NCBI GenBank assembly: GCA_039545295.1
Contig: BCIK01000026.1
Span: 310,914-374,913, forward strand
Direction of reading: 5' to 3'
From: Udeniomyces pyricola
Taxonomy: Eukaryota; Basidiomycota; Tremellomycetes; Cystofilobasidiales; Mrakiaceae
DNA length: 64,000 nucleotides
This document shows positions 12,154 to 24,426 of the stretch, one piece after another. Below the pieces are notes generated by a model. That model did not search any database. It had not been told where the DNA came from and saw only the letters and a program-made list of their open reading frames with translations. Numbering within the stretch: the first letter of the stretch is position 1; each line of letters starts with the position of its first letter. The position numbers and the translations under genes were made by a program.

Positions 12154-13269
12154 CCAAAAACGACGTATAACGCAAGTGAATATGATGAGTTAGACCTCGG
12201 CGTGTGAGGAGGAGGAAGAGGGGGTGGGGCGAGTCCGTGCGGGAGGCGAAGCAAGAACTCAAAGCTCAAACGTCGAGGCCTGTTTGATGATCGACGAGGA
12301 TTCGATATTGGGAACAGGCAAGCGAGGAAAAAAAAACACAACTATAGTCGGCCAGCAAAAGAGCGACCAAAAGGGGAAGCAGAACGGTCTAACGAGGACG
12401 GATGCTATGAAGTGCGCGAAGATGCCGAGAAAGGGCTGGGCTAAGAGTTACGCTCAGAAATGTCGAGGGCAAATGGGCAGGCCGAGCGCAGAAGAGGGCT
12501 TGGACCGCTTGAACGGGTGTGGGAAAACGAGGACTGGTAGTCACGGGGTCGCTTGTGTTGTGTGGGCAGGGGTCCGATGATCCAACGTTCAAGAGAGACT
12601 AGGAAAAACTCGGCGTGGGAGCAGACGGATGAATGATCGGTCGGTGGCCGGTCGAGGGAGACGGGTCAGCGGCAGTGGCAGCGAGGGGGGAATTTGGTGG
12701 AGTAACGTCCTGTACCAAGGTAAAGTATAAGACGGGCAAGAGAGAGAGAGGAATCGAAGGAAGGGGGTTGTGATGGTCAGGCGATCAGATAGCAAGGAGG
12801 GAGTCAAATCGCTCAGTAAAAAGGGGGAATCGAGTCTAAAATAAAACTCTTAGTGCCTTCGCCAGTTCTCTTCCTTTCTGCGGAGACTGAGCTGAGACGA
12901 ATATAATTCTATCACCTCGACATCCGATGGTGCAATCTGAGGATCCAAAGCTATGCTGATGACTATAACTAGTCTGTCGCGGATCCAGCAACTTTAGCCC
13001 AGCAGCGCACGTCATGCTGAGCATCGCAGACTGTCCTGAGCGGAACATGACTGGCGGTGTCGACTATCTGCCGGCTGCCTCTCGATGAATTGCTAGATAT
13101 ATATATTGATTGGCTCAGAAACAAGGAGCTAGAGCGATAAAGGCGGAAACTTATCAACCTAGCTATCGAAAGCGCAGGCTAAACGGTCGTCTCGCGCCGA
13201 GCCGATAAGAAAGGGGAAGGGGAGATTACCAGAATTGCGGTGCGGAAGACCAATAGTTAACGCATCAAC

Positions 13270-13303
13270 AGAGCTCGGAGCTTGGAGCTTGGAGCTCGGA
13301 GCG
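13270..13303. repeat. Short tandem repeat, 7-bp unit GGAGCTY
   Basis: Four to five adjacent copies alternating GGAGCTC and GGAGCTT; each copy contains AGCT, so the array is locally self-complementary. Confidence 0.8.
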
Positions 13304-13440
13304 GCACTTTTGTCAGCTGCGATTATAACTGGGTCTATACCGTCTATGCCGCCAATCGATCATATGACGTTGCCTGGACCGCACTAAGCGTTGCCTTGCA
13401 TGTTGCTCCGTACATACACACGCATGCATGTATATGTATG

Positions 13441-13466
13441 GTTTGTTTGTTTGTTTGTTTGTTTGT
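13441..13466. repeat. (GTTT)n tetranucleotide repeat
   Basis: Six GTTT units followed by a T-run, in non-coding DNA. Confidence 0.9.
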
Positions 13467-14482
13467 TGGTTTTTTTCTCTGGTTGATTTACTTCGATCAT
13501 CCTCCCTTCCTTTTTCTCATGATTATTCATGGGTAAAGATTAGCACTGGTATGTTCCGTCTGATCTCAGACATATATATCTGTACTGCATGTCGCAGCAT
13601 ATACGTGTTCCATCTCCAAAAATATGGGTTACATGGCACAGACTCATATATGCCAGATATATATCTCGGCCAAGCTGGGCGCACACATATATCTACAAGT
13701 GGAGAGCAATTTGTCCACGCACATGTTGGCATATGCGAGCCGAATCTGCAAGCATACTCTTGTAAGAATACTTGGTTTCGTAGGCATGTATGCACACAAA
13801 AACGGATCTAAATGTGCGGCAGCAGGATCGCTTCAGATGCATGAAGTTTTCAAGCACGTTCTAGCATGACTCGGGTCTCAGAATCCAGTAGCTGTGAGCT
13901 TCTCGCTCGGGCTCGGCGGCGCGCTCATCGCGACCTTCGGCCGCTCAGATGAGGCTTCGAGCTTTCGGATCTCGATACACTATATACACTCATCAACTTA
14001 GGCTGAAGTCTGGTGCTTAGACCTGCCGAGATAGGGGATGCTAATTTGCTTGGGCCGAATGAGACGAAGCATCGGTGCCATCGTCGCTGGCCGGGGGAAG
14101 GCTGGCGCTCATTGGGTAGGGCGACATGTCGGTCAAGTCCGAGAGGCTTTTTTTTTGCGCCTTCTGTTTGGAAGACCTTTACGGCCATGCACGTTGCATC
14201 CCAGCTAGTGTCCAGTGATCTGCCATATTGGGCTACTTTGAGCAAGATGTCGAGCATTCACACAAGTCGAGCATCATCATCTCTGACATATGTAAACTCA
14301 GCACTCTGTATCTGCCCGCAGTACTGGAGATAATCTCACGTCGTACAGTCCATATGCAGAAGACCATTGACGGTGGATGTACGTGCACGATCCGTCGTGG
14401 CACAAGGTGCTTTGTTTCGACATTGACCCCTTGCCATAACCACCTCGATATAGCTCTACCATTGAGGATCTTTATCGCCGAC

Positions 14483-16462
14483 ATGACGTCCAAACTCACC
14501 CCTACCGAGCCAATCTTTGCCCCTCATGAAGTCACTCTCGTCATGGCTTCCCCCGAGCAACAACTCGTCACGCGGCGCAACACCTTTCGTACGTCTGTCC
14601 CGCTGATGGGCGGAGATTAACGATTCGTGATGGCGTGACATTTGTGTGGTGGGTGTCTGTGATATACCATAAGCTGACGCAACATGAGCTTACCACATCA
14701 ATCTGATCTGGAAAACGCCGATTCCGTATTAAGCCTTCTGGGGCAAGCCAAAAGGGTATACATTCGAAGGGTACCTCGAGATGGACGCTTACTGCGAGCG
14801 GGAGAAATGGGGGAAACACGGTGCTCATGTCATTTGGTACGTGCCGATATACATGGATCATCTGGTTTTTACTTTTCCGTTTGGTGACCGACTTCGTCCT
14901 CTTGTTCGTGGTGTAGGGTACTGGTGCCTAAGGATGATTCGAAGACGACGACCCGCATTCTCTCGCAAGTTGAAACGTTTCGTCGGGCTGCCCTTGTGCG
15001 ACCGCCGTCATCTCCATCCGGCGAGGCGGCCGAGGTTCAGGACGTCATTGGCTACGGAATCGAGAGCGTCTTCACGGTCGAAGCGCGACGAGGCAGGGGC
15101 TATGCAACATACATGATGCGGATGTTACATTGTAAGTCTTTTGCGTTGGGATCAGAAACGGTGCGAGGAACGGGCTGCGGGCGGGATATCAGCAAGGGGT
15201 TAAAACGTCTTGCGGATGATGCACTTACTTTGTCTTCCTGATTACGTGTGACTCGTCTTTCTCGTTTCTTAACTGGTTGAATCAGACCTCTTGGCATCTC
15301 CAGCTACCCTACCCCCTTTTCCAGCGTCCCTTGGTTCCTTGCCCCCACGCGCACCTCTCGATGTACCCCTGCAGGATGGTGTTTTTTCCGTGCTCTATTC
15401 TGACATCGGCCCATCATTTTACGCCGCCGCTGGAGTACAAGACGACGGTAGTCAGCGCTCGGGGTGGAACGTCAGTGATCGAACCAGCTGGTTGTGGGAG
15501 ATCGAGGAGAGGGAAGCAGCGGAAGGGCATGAGTTGAGGGTAGAGTGGCTTGATAGGGAAGGCGTCATGTCGGCTGAGGACGAGATGGACCGAGTTGTAA
15601 GGGCCGGATTTGAGCAGGATAAAGTCGCCCAGTTCAAAGCGAACGATGAGGCAGCGACAGGGGATGAGAAAGAACGATCCAAAGAGCATTTCAAGACCAC
15701 GATCGCCTTCTTGCCTTCAGGGTCAGTGTCTGTCTGCTCCCATGACGCTAGCGACTGATGAAGTGTCTCACTGATTCGCCTTGCCCACGTTTTTTAAACC
15801 TTTCTATAGTGGCACCCTGTCCATTCATCCTCTACGATACACCCTTCCCCTCCCATCTCACACAACCTTGCCCACGTTTGGTGCCCGTCTCCCTTCCGCC
15901 CGCCCTGACGGCGATGATGCCCACTCTTCATCCCGAGTGTCCCCCACTTTCTTCTACACGTACTCATCCGAGCGCAAACCTGACAAGACGCTGTTGATCA
16001 CGTTTATATCGGGCGAAGACGTTCCATGGGAGGCCGTCGAGCGGGCGGCGAGAAAGGAGCGGTGCCGAATCGTCGAGATTTGGGGGGACAGGAAAGGAAA
16101 AGATTGGCCAACAGGAAAGAAGGAAGTCAGAAGTGAGTTCTTTTGTTGTTGTTGATGTTTTTCTCCTTTCTTCTTGATGTGACCTCGCCGCATGTATGCA
16201 TGAGACTGATGGCGACTGGATCAACCCAATGCATTCTTTGCTTTTCCAGAGAGCCATTTGCCTTCGGTGGCCTTTTACGATCATCGTGGCGATTTCAATC
16301 ACGAGGACGTAGAGTTTGCATTCAACGAACAGTAAGTGAATCTGGTCCGAATCATTTCCTGCCATATGAAGTTGAGAGCGCTTTTGAGCTGATTGGAGCT
16401 ATCATGGGGAAATTAACCAAACAACTTTCTTTCCGTTGATTACTAGTTATGCGTGGTGTTGA
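14483..16462 (+). CDS. LYC1: Lysine N6-acetyltransferase, GNAT fold
   Basis: LYC1-type acetyltransferase, which uses acetyl-CoA to acetylate the epsilon-amino group of free lysine as the first step of its breakdown in yeasts such as Yarrowia. Exons: 14483-14588, 14734-14836, 14917-15131, 15286-15721, 15810-16132, 16250-16331, 16447-16462; phases join to 426 aa. Family signs: an N-terminal QQLVTRRNT, YLEMDAYCEREKWGKHGAH, then the GNAT acetyl-CoA loop in VEARRGRGYATYMMRMLHYLL, then YSDIGPSFY. A long C-terminal domain follows, ending in ...NEQYAWC, like other LYC1 proteins. The last exon is only 16 nt. It sits 10.6 kb from LYS4 in the opposite orientation. The weak point is the exon 1/2 junction. 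Confidence 0.88.
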
Positions 16463-17308
16463 TGATTATGACTCGATGATCACGACCTTGGGCAAGCCGA
16501 TCGATGGCGACCATGATCTACGTACGAAATATGTAGATGGATGATAGATGATAACCATGATGACGGACAGGCGCTAGAGATAGTGTATATGTACCATACA
16601 TATGTGTCAGGTGAAAAGGTGGTGTTTGATGGATCATACTGCATCGTGCCTCGATTCGATACAGTACTATCTCGATGTCGGGCCGATCGGGACGACGGGT
16701 GGAGCGGGTTTGCGCCACGGAGCGGGAGAGCTGGGGAGAGCGAATCATGATCACAGCTCAAAGGATCAATGAATCTCATCGATAATTGCATAAAGAGTGA
16801 TCACTCCTAGCGGAAGACTGTTCAGTTTTGCGAACGGTCACGGCAGGACTGTGGGTAAGAATTCACTTATTTGAGAAGAAGATGACGGTAAGGATTGTCA
16901 CTACACGCGAAGGATTTCAAGGAACCACAAGTCAAGATGATGAGAAAATGTAGACGTACTCTGAGGTCAATTGGCTGGAATGCGAGCGTGCACCGGCGGC
17001 GAGGACAGAACGATCAAGATGTGAATTTCCAATGAGCACGATGGATCGATCGGGTGGATCGAGAAATCGAACGAGCTCACACACTTGGGATCGTTGAGAG
17101 AGAGACTCAAAGAACTTCGCCAGCAAACTCTTTGCCACTCTCCTACCCCCATCTTCCCCCTCCCTTCACCCCCCTACTCCCCCTCACCACCTCTTCGTGA
17201 GTAACGCCACCAGCAACCTCCTTTTATTCCTCACTTAATCTATCCCATTCATTCCCATGCTGACATTACATTGTCTTTTTACCCCTAATTCTCCTTGTGA
17301 AGTCAAAC
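16463..17308. other. Intergenic between LYC1 and SAH1
   Basis: No gene seen. The last 200 bases before the SAH1 ATG are C/T-rich (about 17130-17300), a common feature of promoters of strongly expressed fungal genes. Confidence 0.5.
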
Positions 17309-19585
<2,277 letters not shown>

Positions 19586-20099
19586 ACATTACATAAGTCG
19601 GTTGTCGTTGATGATCCCTACTTGAGTGGTTGGGGGTGATCAGCCGCTACAGTCTTTGGTTCCTTTTCTCTTGCATTTCTCCCTCCACATCGCTTTTCAA
19701 CATCAAGTTTTTCCCCACATCACCATCACCTAGACCCGTGTCTGCATTTCACCATCTTTTTCTTTTGTGTACGGTTCATAGGTGTACATCTTAGACTTCT
19801 TCCTTCTTTACTTACTAAACCGGTCGTTCGCCTGCGATTCTTCCATCAACTGGAGCAGGCTGGGCGTTCCTTTTTTTTTTCTTCTGGATCGGGTCTCATT
19901 TCTCACGGATACATGCCTTGGTTCGGTTGAACTATCATTCTGCCTGCAAATACAGAGACTGTTATCGTTATGTGGTGTCGTACTGATGCAGATCAAAACA
20001 TGACGGTATGACAATACTGTGGGAACGGCAGGAGGGACTTTTTGTGTGGTAGGTCCCTCTTGAGCAGGGAGTTGAAGAGGGATTTTGAGATATCAAAAC

Positions 20100-20130
20100 T
20101 CCCTCCTCAGGAGGGACTGCTGAGGAGGGA
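20100..20130. repeat. Perfect 11-bp inverted repeat (stem-loop)
   Basis: Left arm 20100-20110 and right arm 20120-20130 are exact reverse complements with a 9-base loop. GAGGGACT occurs in direct orientation three times nearby (20032, 20111, 20126). It lies 0.5 kb downstream of the SAH1 stop. Confidence 0.85.
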
Positions 20131-20307
20131 CTCGGGAATGAATCAGCCAGGATTGACCACTTAAAAACGCCGTGCAAACCTTTGTCCTTCTCGGTCTCTC
20201 TCTCCTGTCTCATGTCATGGCTGATCTGTATTCTCCTGTCATCACTTTCTGTCATCGTGATTCCTTTTTCCAACGTCAACTACCTTCCTACCTCTCCCCC
20301 ATCCAAC

Positions 20308-20342
20308 AACATCGGTCACTTTGACATCGAGATCGACGTCGC
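20308..20342 (+). pseudogene. 35-nt copy of SAH1 exon 7
   Basis: 34 of 35 bases match SAH1 19002-19036; the single C-to-T difference is at a third codon position and the frame ([12 protein letters not shown]) is kept. Outside these 35 bases the similarity stops abruptly on both sides. Confidence 0.75.
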
Positions 20343-20874
20343 CCAGATCGATGGGGCTTGTAAATCATGGGCTGATGCATTTGGATGCGTATCATATCAC
20401 TGCTCTAGTGGCGTTGGATTCCTCTTTCCACCGGTGGCCGATCGCCAATGGGACGTGTTGGAGGCGCCTAAGACGCCGCTCGCTTCGCCTGGCCATGTCA
20501 ATGGGAGCTTGCACGCCTGCGCGTGAGCGGGTGAGCTCTTCCGCATTGGGACAAACATACAACATCATATATATGCAATCACTACTGTCTCATCTCACGA
20601 ACAACGCACGCCACCCAGGATAACGAAGCTTGGACCGTCCGCGGTCACCCCGCCCTGTCGGCCGGCTTCGCAAGGATCATCGTTGACACATCTGCCCGGA
20701 CTTCGCCAAGGTCGTTGTTCTGCATTATACATCTCTTACTGTTACCCTCGTCCTTTTCGATTTAGCTTTGCTCCGACTGCCATCACCCCAATCTCGCATA
20801 GATATCATCCTTGTCGCTCTCCCCCTTTCCCCTACCACATCTCGCTCAATCTTTTACTCTCCTATCAAGTTGCA

Positions 20875-23480
20875 ATGGTGCGTTGTGCACAGTTGCTCCT
20901 TCTTTGGTTGCGATCGCTGATATGTGTCTATGTGTATGTGTTTTGACCTTGATTCCCCATGAATCGTCCCTTACCTGCCTTTTTCAATCCCCACAACCGT
21001 GAAGACTTCCAACGCTCAGCCCTCTGCAGGCCCCTCCAAACCTCAAAGTTCACGGTGGGGAAAGCGGAACGTCATCATCTCAGATTCGGATGACGATGAA
21101 GAGATAATACACCCGAAAAAAAATCAGAGCCCCACTGAAGCAATGCACAAAGTCACACTCTCTGGTCACTGTCGCTGGTGTGTGTATGTATGTGTGTGTG
21201 TCTGGTCATGTTCTGATCCTTCGAATCGCCCCATTCCTGTTTGATGTGTGTTATTTCCCAAGCTCTTGTGCATATCCCTTGTCAACGGCACCATCATGAC
21301 TGGGCGAATTCGTTTGTTGGATGCCAGAACAAACATAAGCATAAGGAATGGCCTTGTACTGAGCCGTCGACCACTGATCCGTCGATCACATGCAACAAGA
21401 TATGTGACACCAAATCGTTACTGGTTCGTTCGACTCGCCTCGCTATCGATGCCTCGAGTATTCGCCGTCCGCCTTTGGATTCCTTTTCTTCCTCAGCCCC
21501 TGCTGCTTCGGATATCTCCTGATCAATATCCATCTTTCTTTGTACCCACTTGCCTTCATGTTCGTCACAAAGGCGCACCATATCGAAGAGAAGCACACAC
21601 AGCTGGTGTTTCCGTGTCCCCATACCAAAGGGAAATGCAAGCAATTTGGAACACAGCGTGCTCTGGTAAGATGCTTGTTGTTAGCGCTTCTCGACTCTAC
21701 GTATGATCCGGGTTGGCTGGCGTATAAGTGAACCTGATGACGCTGCATTTTATGCTGTTTTCCCTGCTTCCGTTATGTACGTTTCATGACCTTTTGGGCG
21801 CGCTTGTCTACTCATAGGACATGCATGTCCAAACTGTGCACTTCGGCCGCAAGGAGGAGTGCCCATGTCCAGTAGAAGGATATCCAAATGTCAGATGTTC
21901 GGAAACGTACACACAACGACACAACCTAGTGAGTTCGAGGAACGGATTCGAATTGAACTTCATCGACTTCATTCGTTCTTCATCCGAATTTTTTTGCTCC
22001 AAAGATCAATCATATCCATAAGCATCACCTCGACATCAGGATCATCTGCTCCTCCCGCAAACCCGACGGGAGTCTGTGTGGGAAGGAGTTCCGCTCCTCT
22101 GCTTATCTTGTACATGAATTTCTGTTCTTTGAGCTTTGAACGCCGCTGCAATGGGCCCTTACCTCGTGATTTACTGATATGATACTCTTGCTACAGAAAT
22201 CCCACACGATAGCATTCCATAGGGAGCACATCCATCTGTGCCATCACACGGGGTGCGGCAAGAGATTCGCGACCGAGCAGGCTCTTAAGGCGCATCGGTT
22301 GTCGGAGTGCCAGGTCAGCAGTGTCTCGCATTTGTTGCAGATTCAGTGTTGGTCATCGTGTCCGATCGACGACGATTCATTTCCATGCACCACGCCTGAC
22401 AAGTTTTTGACAATTATTCTCTTTCCTGCAGCATACCCTGGGACAAGGAGGGGTTGCTCCCGAAATGTTTGTCCAGCTGTACAGAAGGTTTCGGGTGAGT
22501 GGATCACATCGCTTGAATGCCTCGTTAGCCAAGACTGATTGATCTCATTCATATATCATTGTGCTATATCTTAAAAGACCTTTGTTCAGCCTTTGTTCAG
22601 CCTTTGTTCAGCCTTTGTTCAGCCATTGTTCAGCCATTGTTCAGCCTTTGTTCAGCCTTGATCAACCTTGATCAACCTTTGTTCAGCCTTTGTTCAGCCT
22701 TGTCAAATGCAATGTTCATCCTTTTTCCAGCGTTGATCAACGCTCAATGGTTCATCGATGCTTTCGATCCCGACACCTCAGACCCTCTATCCAGGGCAAT
22801 CGGGGTAGTAACACGCACGATCAAGAGTGAAACCACATGTGGTAGTAAGAGCAGCTAGTCTAAGAACGAACCACGAAGCCAGACGAGAGAGATAAAGACA
22901 GAACAGAACGAAGCAGAGCGAGAGAGAGCAGCGAGGCAAAAGGCACAGAGAAGAAGACTTGCCATGCATCGGCAGAGGAACGAAGTTTCGGTGGTGAGGG
23001 TCTAGTGGTCAAGGTCATTGGGCTCTGGTGAGAGGTCAGTGGATGTCAAAGTTAGCCAAGTTGGACGAGGCCGTGGTGGTCAAGTACGAGGGTGAATGCA
23101 GAGTTTTCTTGAAGGTCCGGTGGCTGCAGCATGCAGGTCAGCTCAAAGTTGAACCTCTCACGAGCATCAACGTGTTCAAGCCACATGGTAAGCTGGTCCT
23201 CAGACGGCGGCTGCGAAATGTCTTCTTCACTCGAAGTCGAACACTGACCACTCAATTCGGCCGTTGCTGATGAGACGTTTATGATGCAGGCCCTCGAGAA
23301 CACCCTCCCGACGTCATTTCGCTTGAGCGTCTAGGGTTCGGTCGAGCCTATCATGTTCTCTCGGTCCCTGAGCGAGACGGTTATTACTGGTACAATCCGG
23401 CTTTATTGGAGCCTTGGACCAAGGTTGGCCAATGGAATATTAAGGCTGGTCAAACGGTCAAGCAAGGCGCAAAGGCTTAA
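20875..23480 (+). CDS. Multi-finger C2H2 zinc-finger protein
   Basis: Probably a nucleic-acid-binding protein. Best exons: 20875-20877 (only the ATG), 21005 to about 21160, about 21340-21423, 21573-21665, 21818-21928, 22023-22109, 22197-22313, 22432-22494; those from 21573 on are all phase 0. Zinc-finger-like spacing is seen in WPCTEP...CNKIC...HHIEEKH, FPCPHTKGKC...MHVQTVH, CPVEGYPNVRC...QRHNL, ICSSRKPDGSLCGKEF and LCHHTGCGKRF...LKAHRL. An acidic SDSDDDEE patch precedes the fingers. Likely 3' exons encode FIDAFDPDTSDPLSRAIG, a Glu/Arg-rich helix (22864-22970), KYEGECRVFLKVRW (about 23040-23190), and a last exon 23290-23480 containing ERDGYYWYNPALLEPW. The 3' exons are coding-like but their joins are unresolved; they could belong to a second gene. 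Confidence 0.65.
22579..22708 (+). repeat. Tandem 11-bp repeat array (CCTTTGTTCAG)
   Basis: About eleven units: CCTTTGTTCAG, CCATTGTTCAG and 10-base CCTTGATCAA variants, starting at 22579. It lies between recognisable exons of the C2H2 gene, probably within an intron. Confidence 0.92.
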
Positions 23481-23667
23481 ACAAGGGGAGTCAAAGGCCC
23501 AAAGGTTGGCCCAAGGTTATACCAAGGTTGAATAAAGGATGAGAAAGGTTGACAAAGGCTGGTTCAAAGTTGGACCAAGATTGTGGGTTTTCGAGATCGT
23601 TGGACAAGCCTGGGTCAAGCATTGATTTAGCATTGGTCAAGCCTCACCCAGCGTTGGACAAGGCTGA
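23408..23667 (-). repeat. Degenerate 11-bp array, inverted relative to the 22579 array
   Basis: Repeated ...CCAAGG, ...CAAAGG and TTGGNCCAAG words at about 10-12 base spacing. Read on the minus strand these match the CCTTTGTTCAG unit of the upstream array, so the two arrays face each other about 0.7 kb apart. The left end overlaps the last proposed exon of the C2H2 gene. Confidence 0.7.
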
Positions 23668-24426
23668 AAGAGGCTCTCATGAGCATTGGTGCCTGGCTGC
23701 GATTTCTGGCCATATTGTTCTTGAATGTCGAACGACAACTTGGAGGTTAGCTCAGATTATGCTTTGAAGAACCATTCCCTGTTTTTCTTCTTGCTGATTC
23801 GCCAGTTTTTTATGTGCCTTTCTCCGTTCTCAGGCCGTGTAGGCTAATCCTGTTGAGGTGATTTCGCTTCGCTAGTTTCTCAATTTTGGCTTTTCAATCG
23901 TCCCTTCTCTGCTTTTTTCTTCTTCATTTTTCTTCGCGCTTCCTTCCAATGTCTGATCGGTTTATGATCATTCAATCACCTCAATGTATTCGTCTTGACA
24001 CGGATACATATACCCTCATGAGATCTTTGCTCTGGATCGCATCCTTTGCTTCTCTTTTCTACGGCCTGACCCTCGTATAGACAACCATTTCTATACATGC
24101 CCTGTTCGTTTTTTTTCTTACCCTTATTGGCATTACCAAGATTGAGATTTTGTGAAGCGGGATGATTTGGCTTCAACACATACATGAAATAGATAGATCA
24201 AAACAGCATTCAAGATGAAACAACACGACTATGATACCACGATAGAAAAATTCCTGAGTTCAATACAGCGAGTGCGTATGGTGATGATGACGATTATGGA
24301 AAAACGACGCAAGAGACAAGTCCAGACACCTAAAGAAGAAAAATAGATAAGAGAGAAACCCGGAAGGAGAGATCAAACGAAACGTTGATATAGTTTGATT
24401 GAGAAGAGTAGATAGCGGTATCACCA
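23668..24426. other. Intergenic between the C2H2 and Bre4-like genes (convergent)
   Basis: No gene seen. T-rich segments (23780-23960) and an A-rich segment (24290-24350) are consistent with 3' UTRs of the two converging genes. Confidence 0.5.

Larger units (their letters stand above)
12154..14482. other. 2.3 kb intergenic region, repeats only
   Basis: No exon supported. It contains a 7-bp GGAGCTY tandem (13270-13303), a (GTTT)n tract (13441-13466), several TATATA runs (13095-13110, 13570-13690) and the 5' flanks of the flanking divergent genes (minus gene at 12153, LYC1 at 14483). Confidence 0.5.
19586..20874. other. Spacer between SAH1 and the C2H2 gene
   Basis: Contains the SAH1 3' region, a stem-loop with GAGGGACT repeats (20030-20135) and a 35-nt copy of SAH1 exon 7 (20308-20342). 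A frame at 20182-20526 spans the copy but has no other SAH1 similarity. A pyrimidine-rich leader precedes the next gene. Confidence 0.55.

Noticed and set aside
20182..20526. Frame containing [10 protein letters not shown] as a second SAH1 gene
   Set aside because: Only 35 nt match SAH1; the rest of the frame has no similarity and no NAD-binding region.
22579..22708. Repeat array as a CRISPR
   Set aside because: Units are directly adjacent with no spacers, only 10-11 bp long, and the genome is eukaryotic.
22983..23040. A tRNA-like word (GGGTCTAGTGGTCAAGG)
   Set aside because: No matching acceptor stem, anticodon arm or T-arm could be paired around it.
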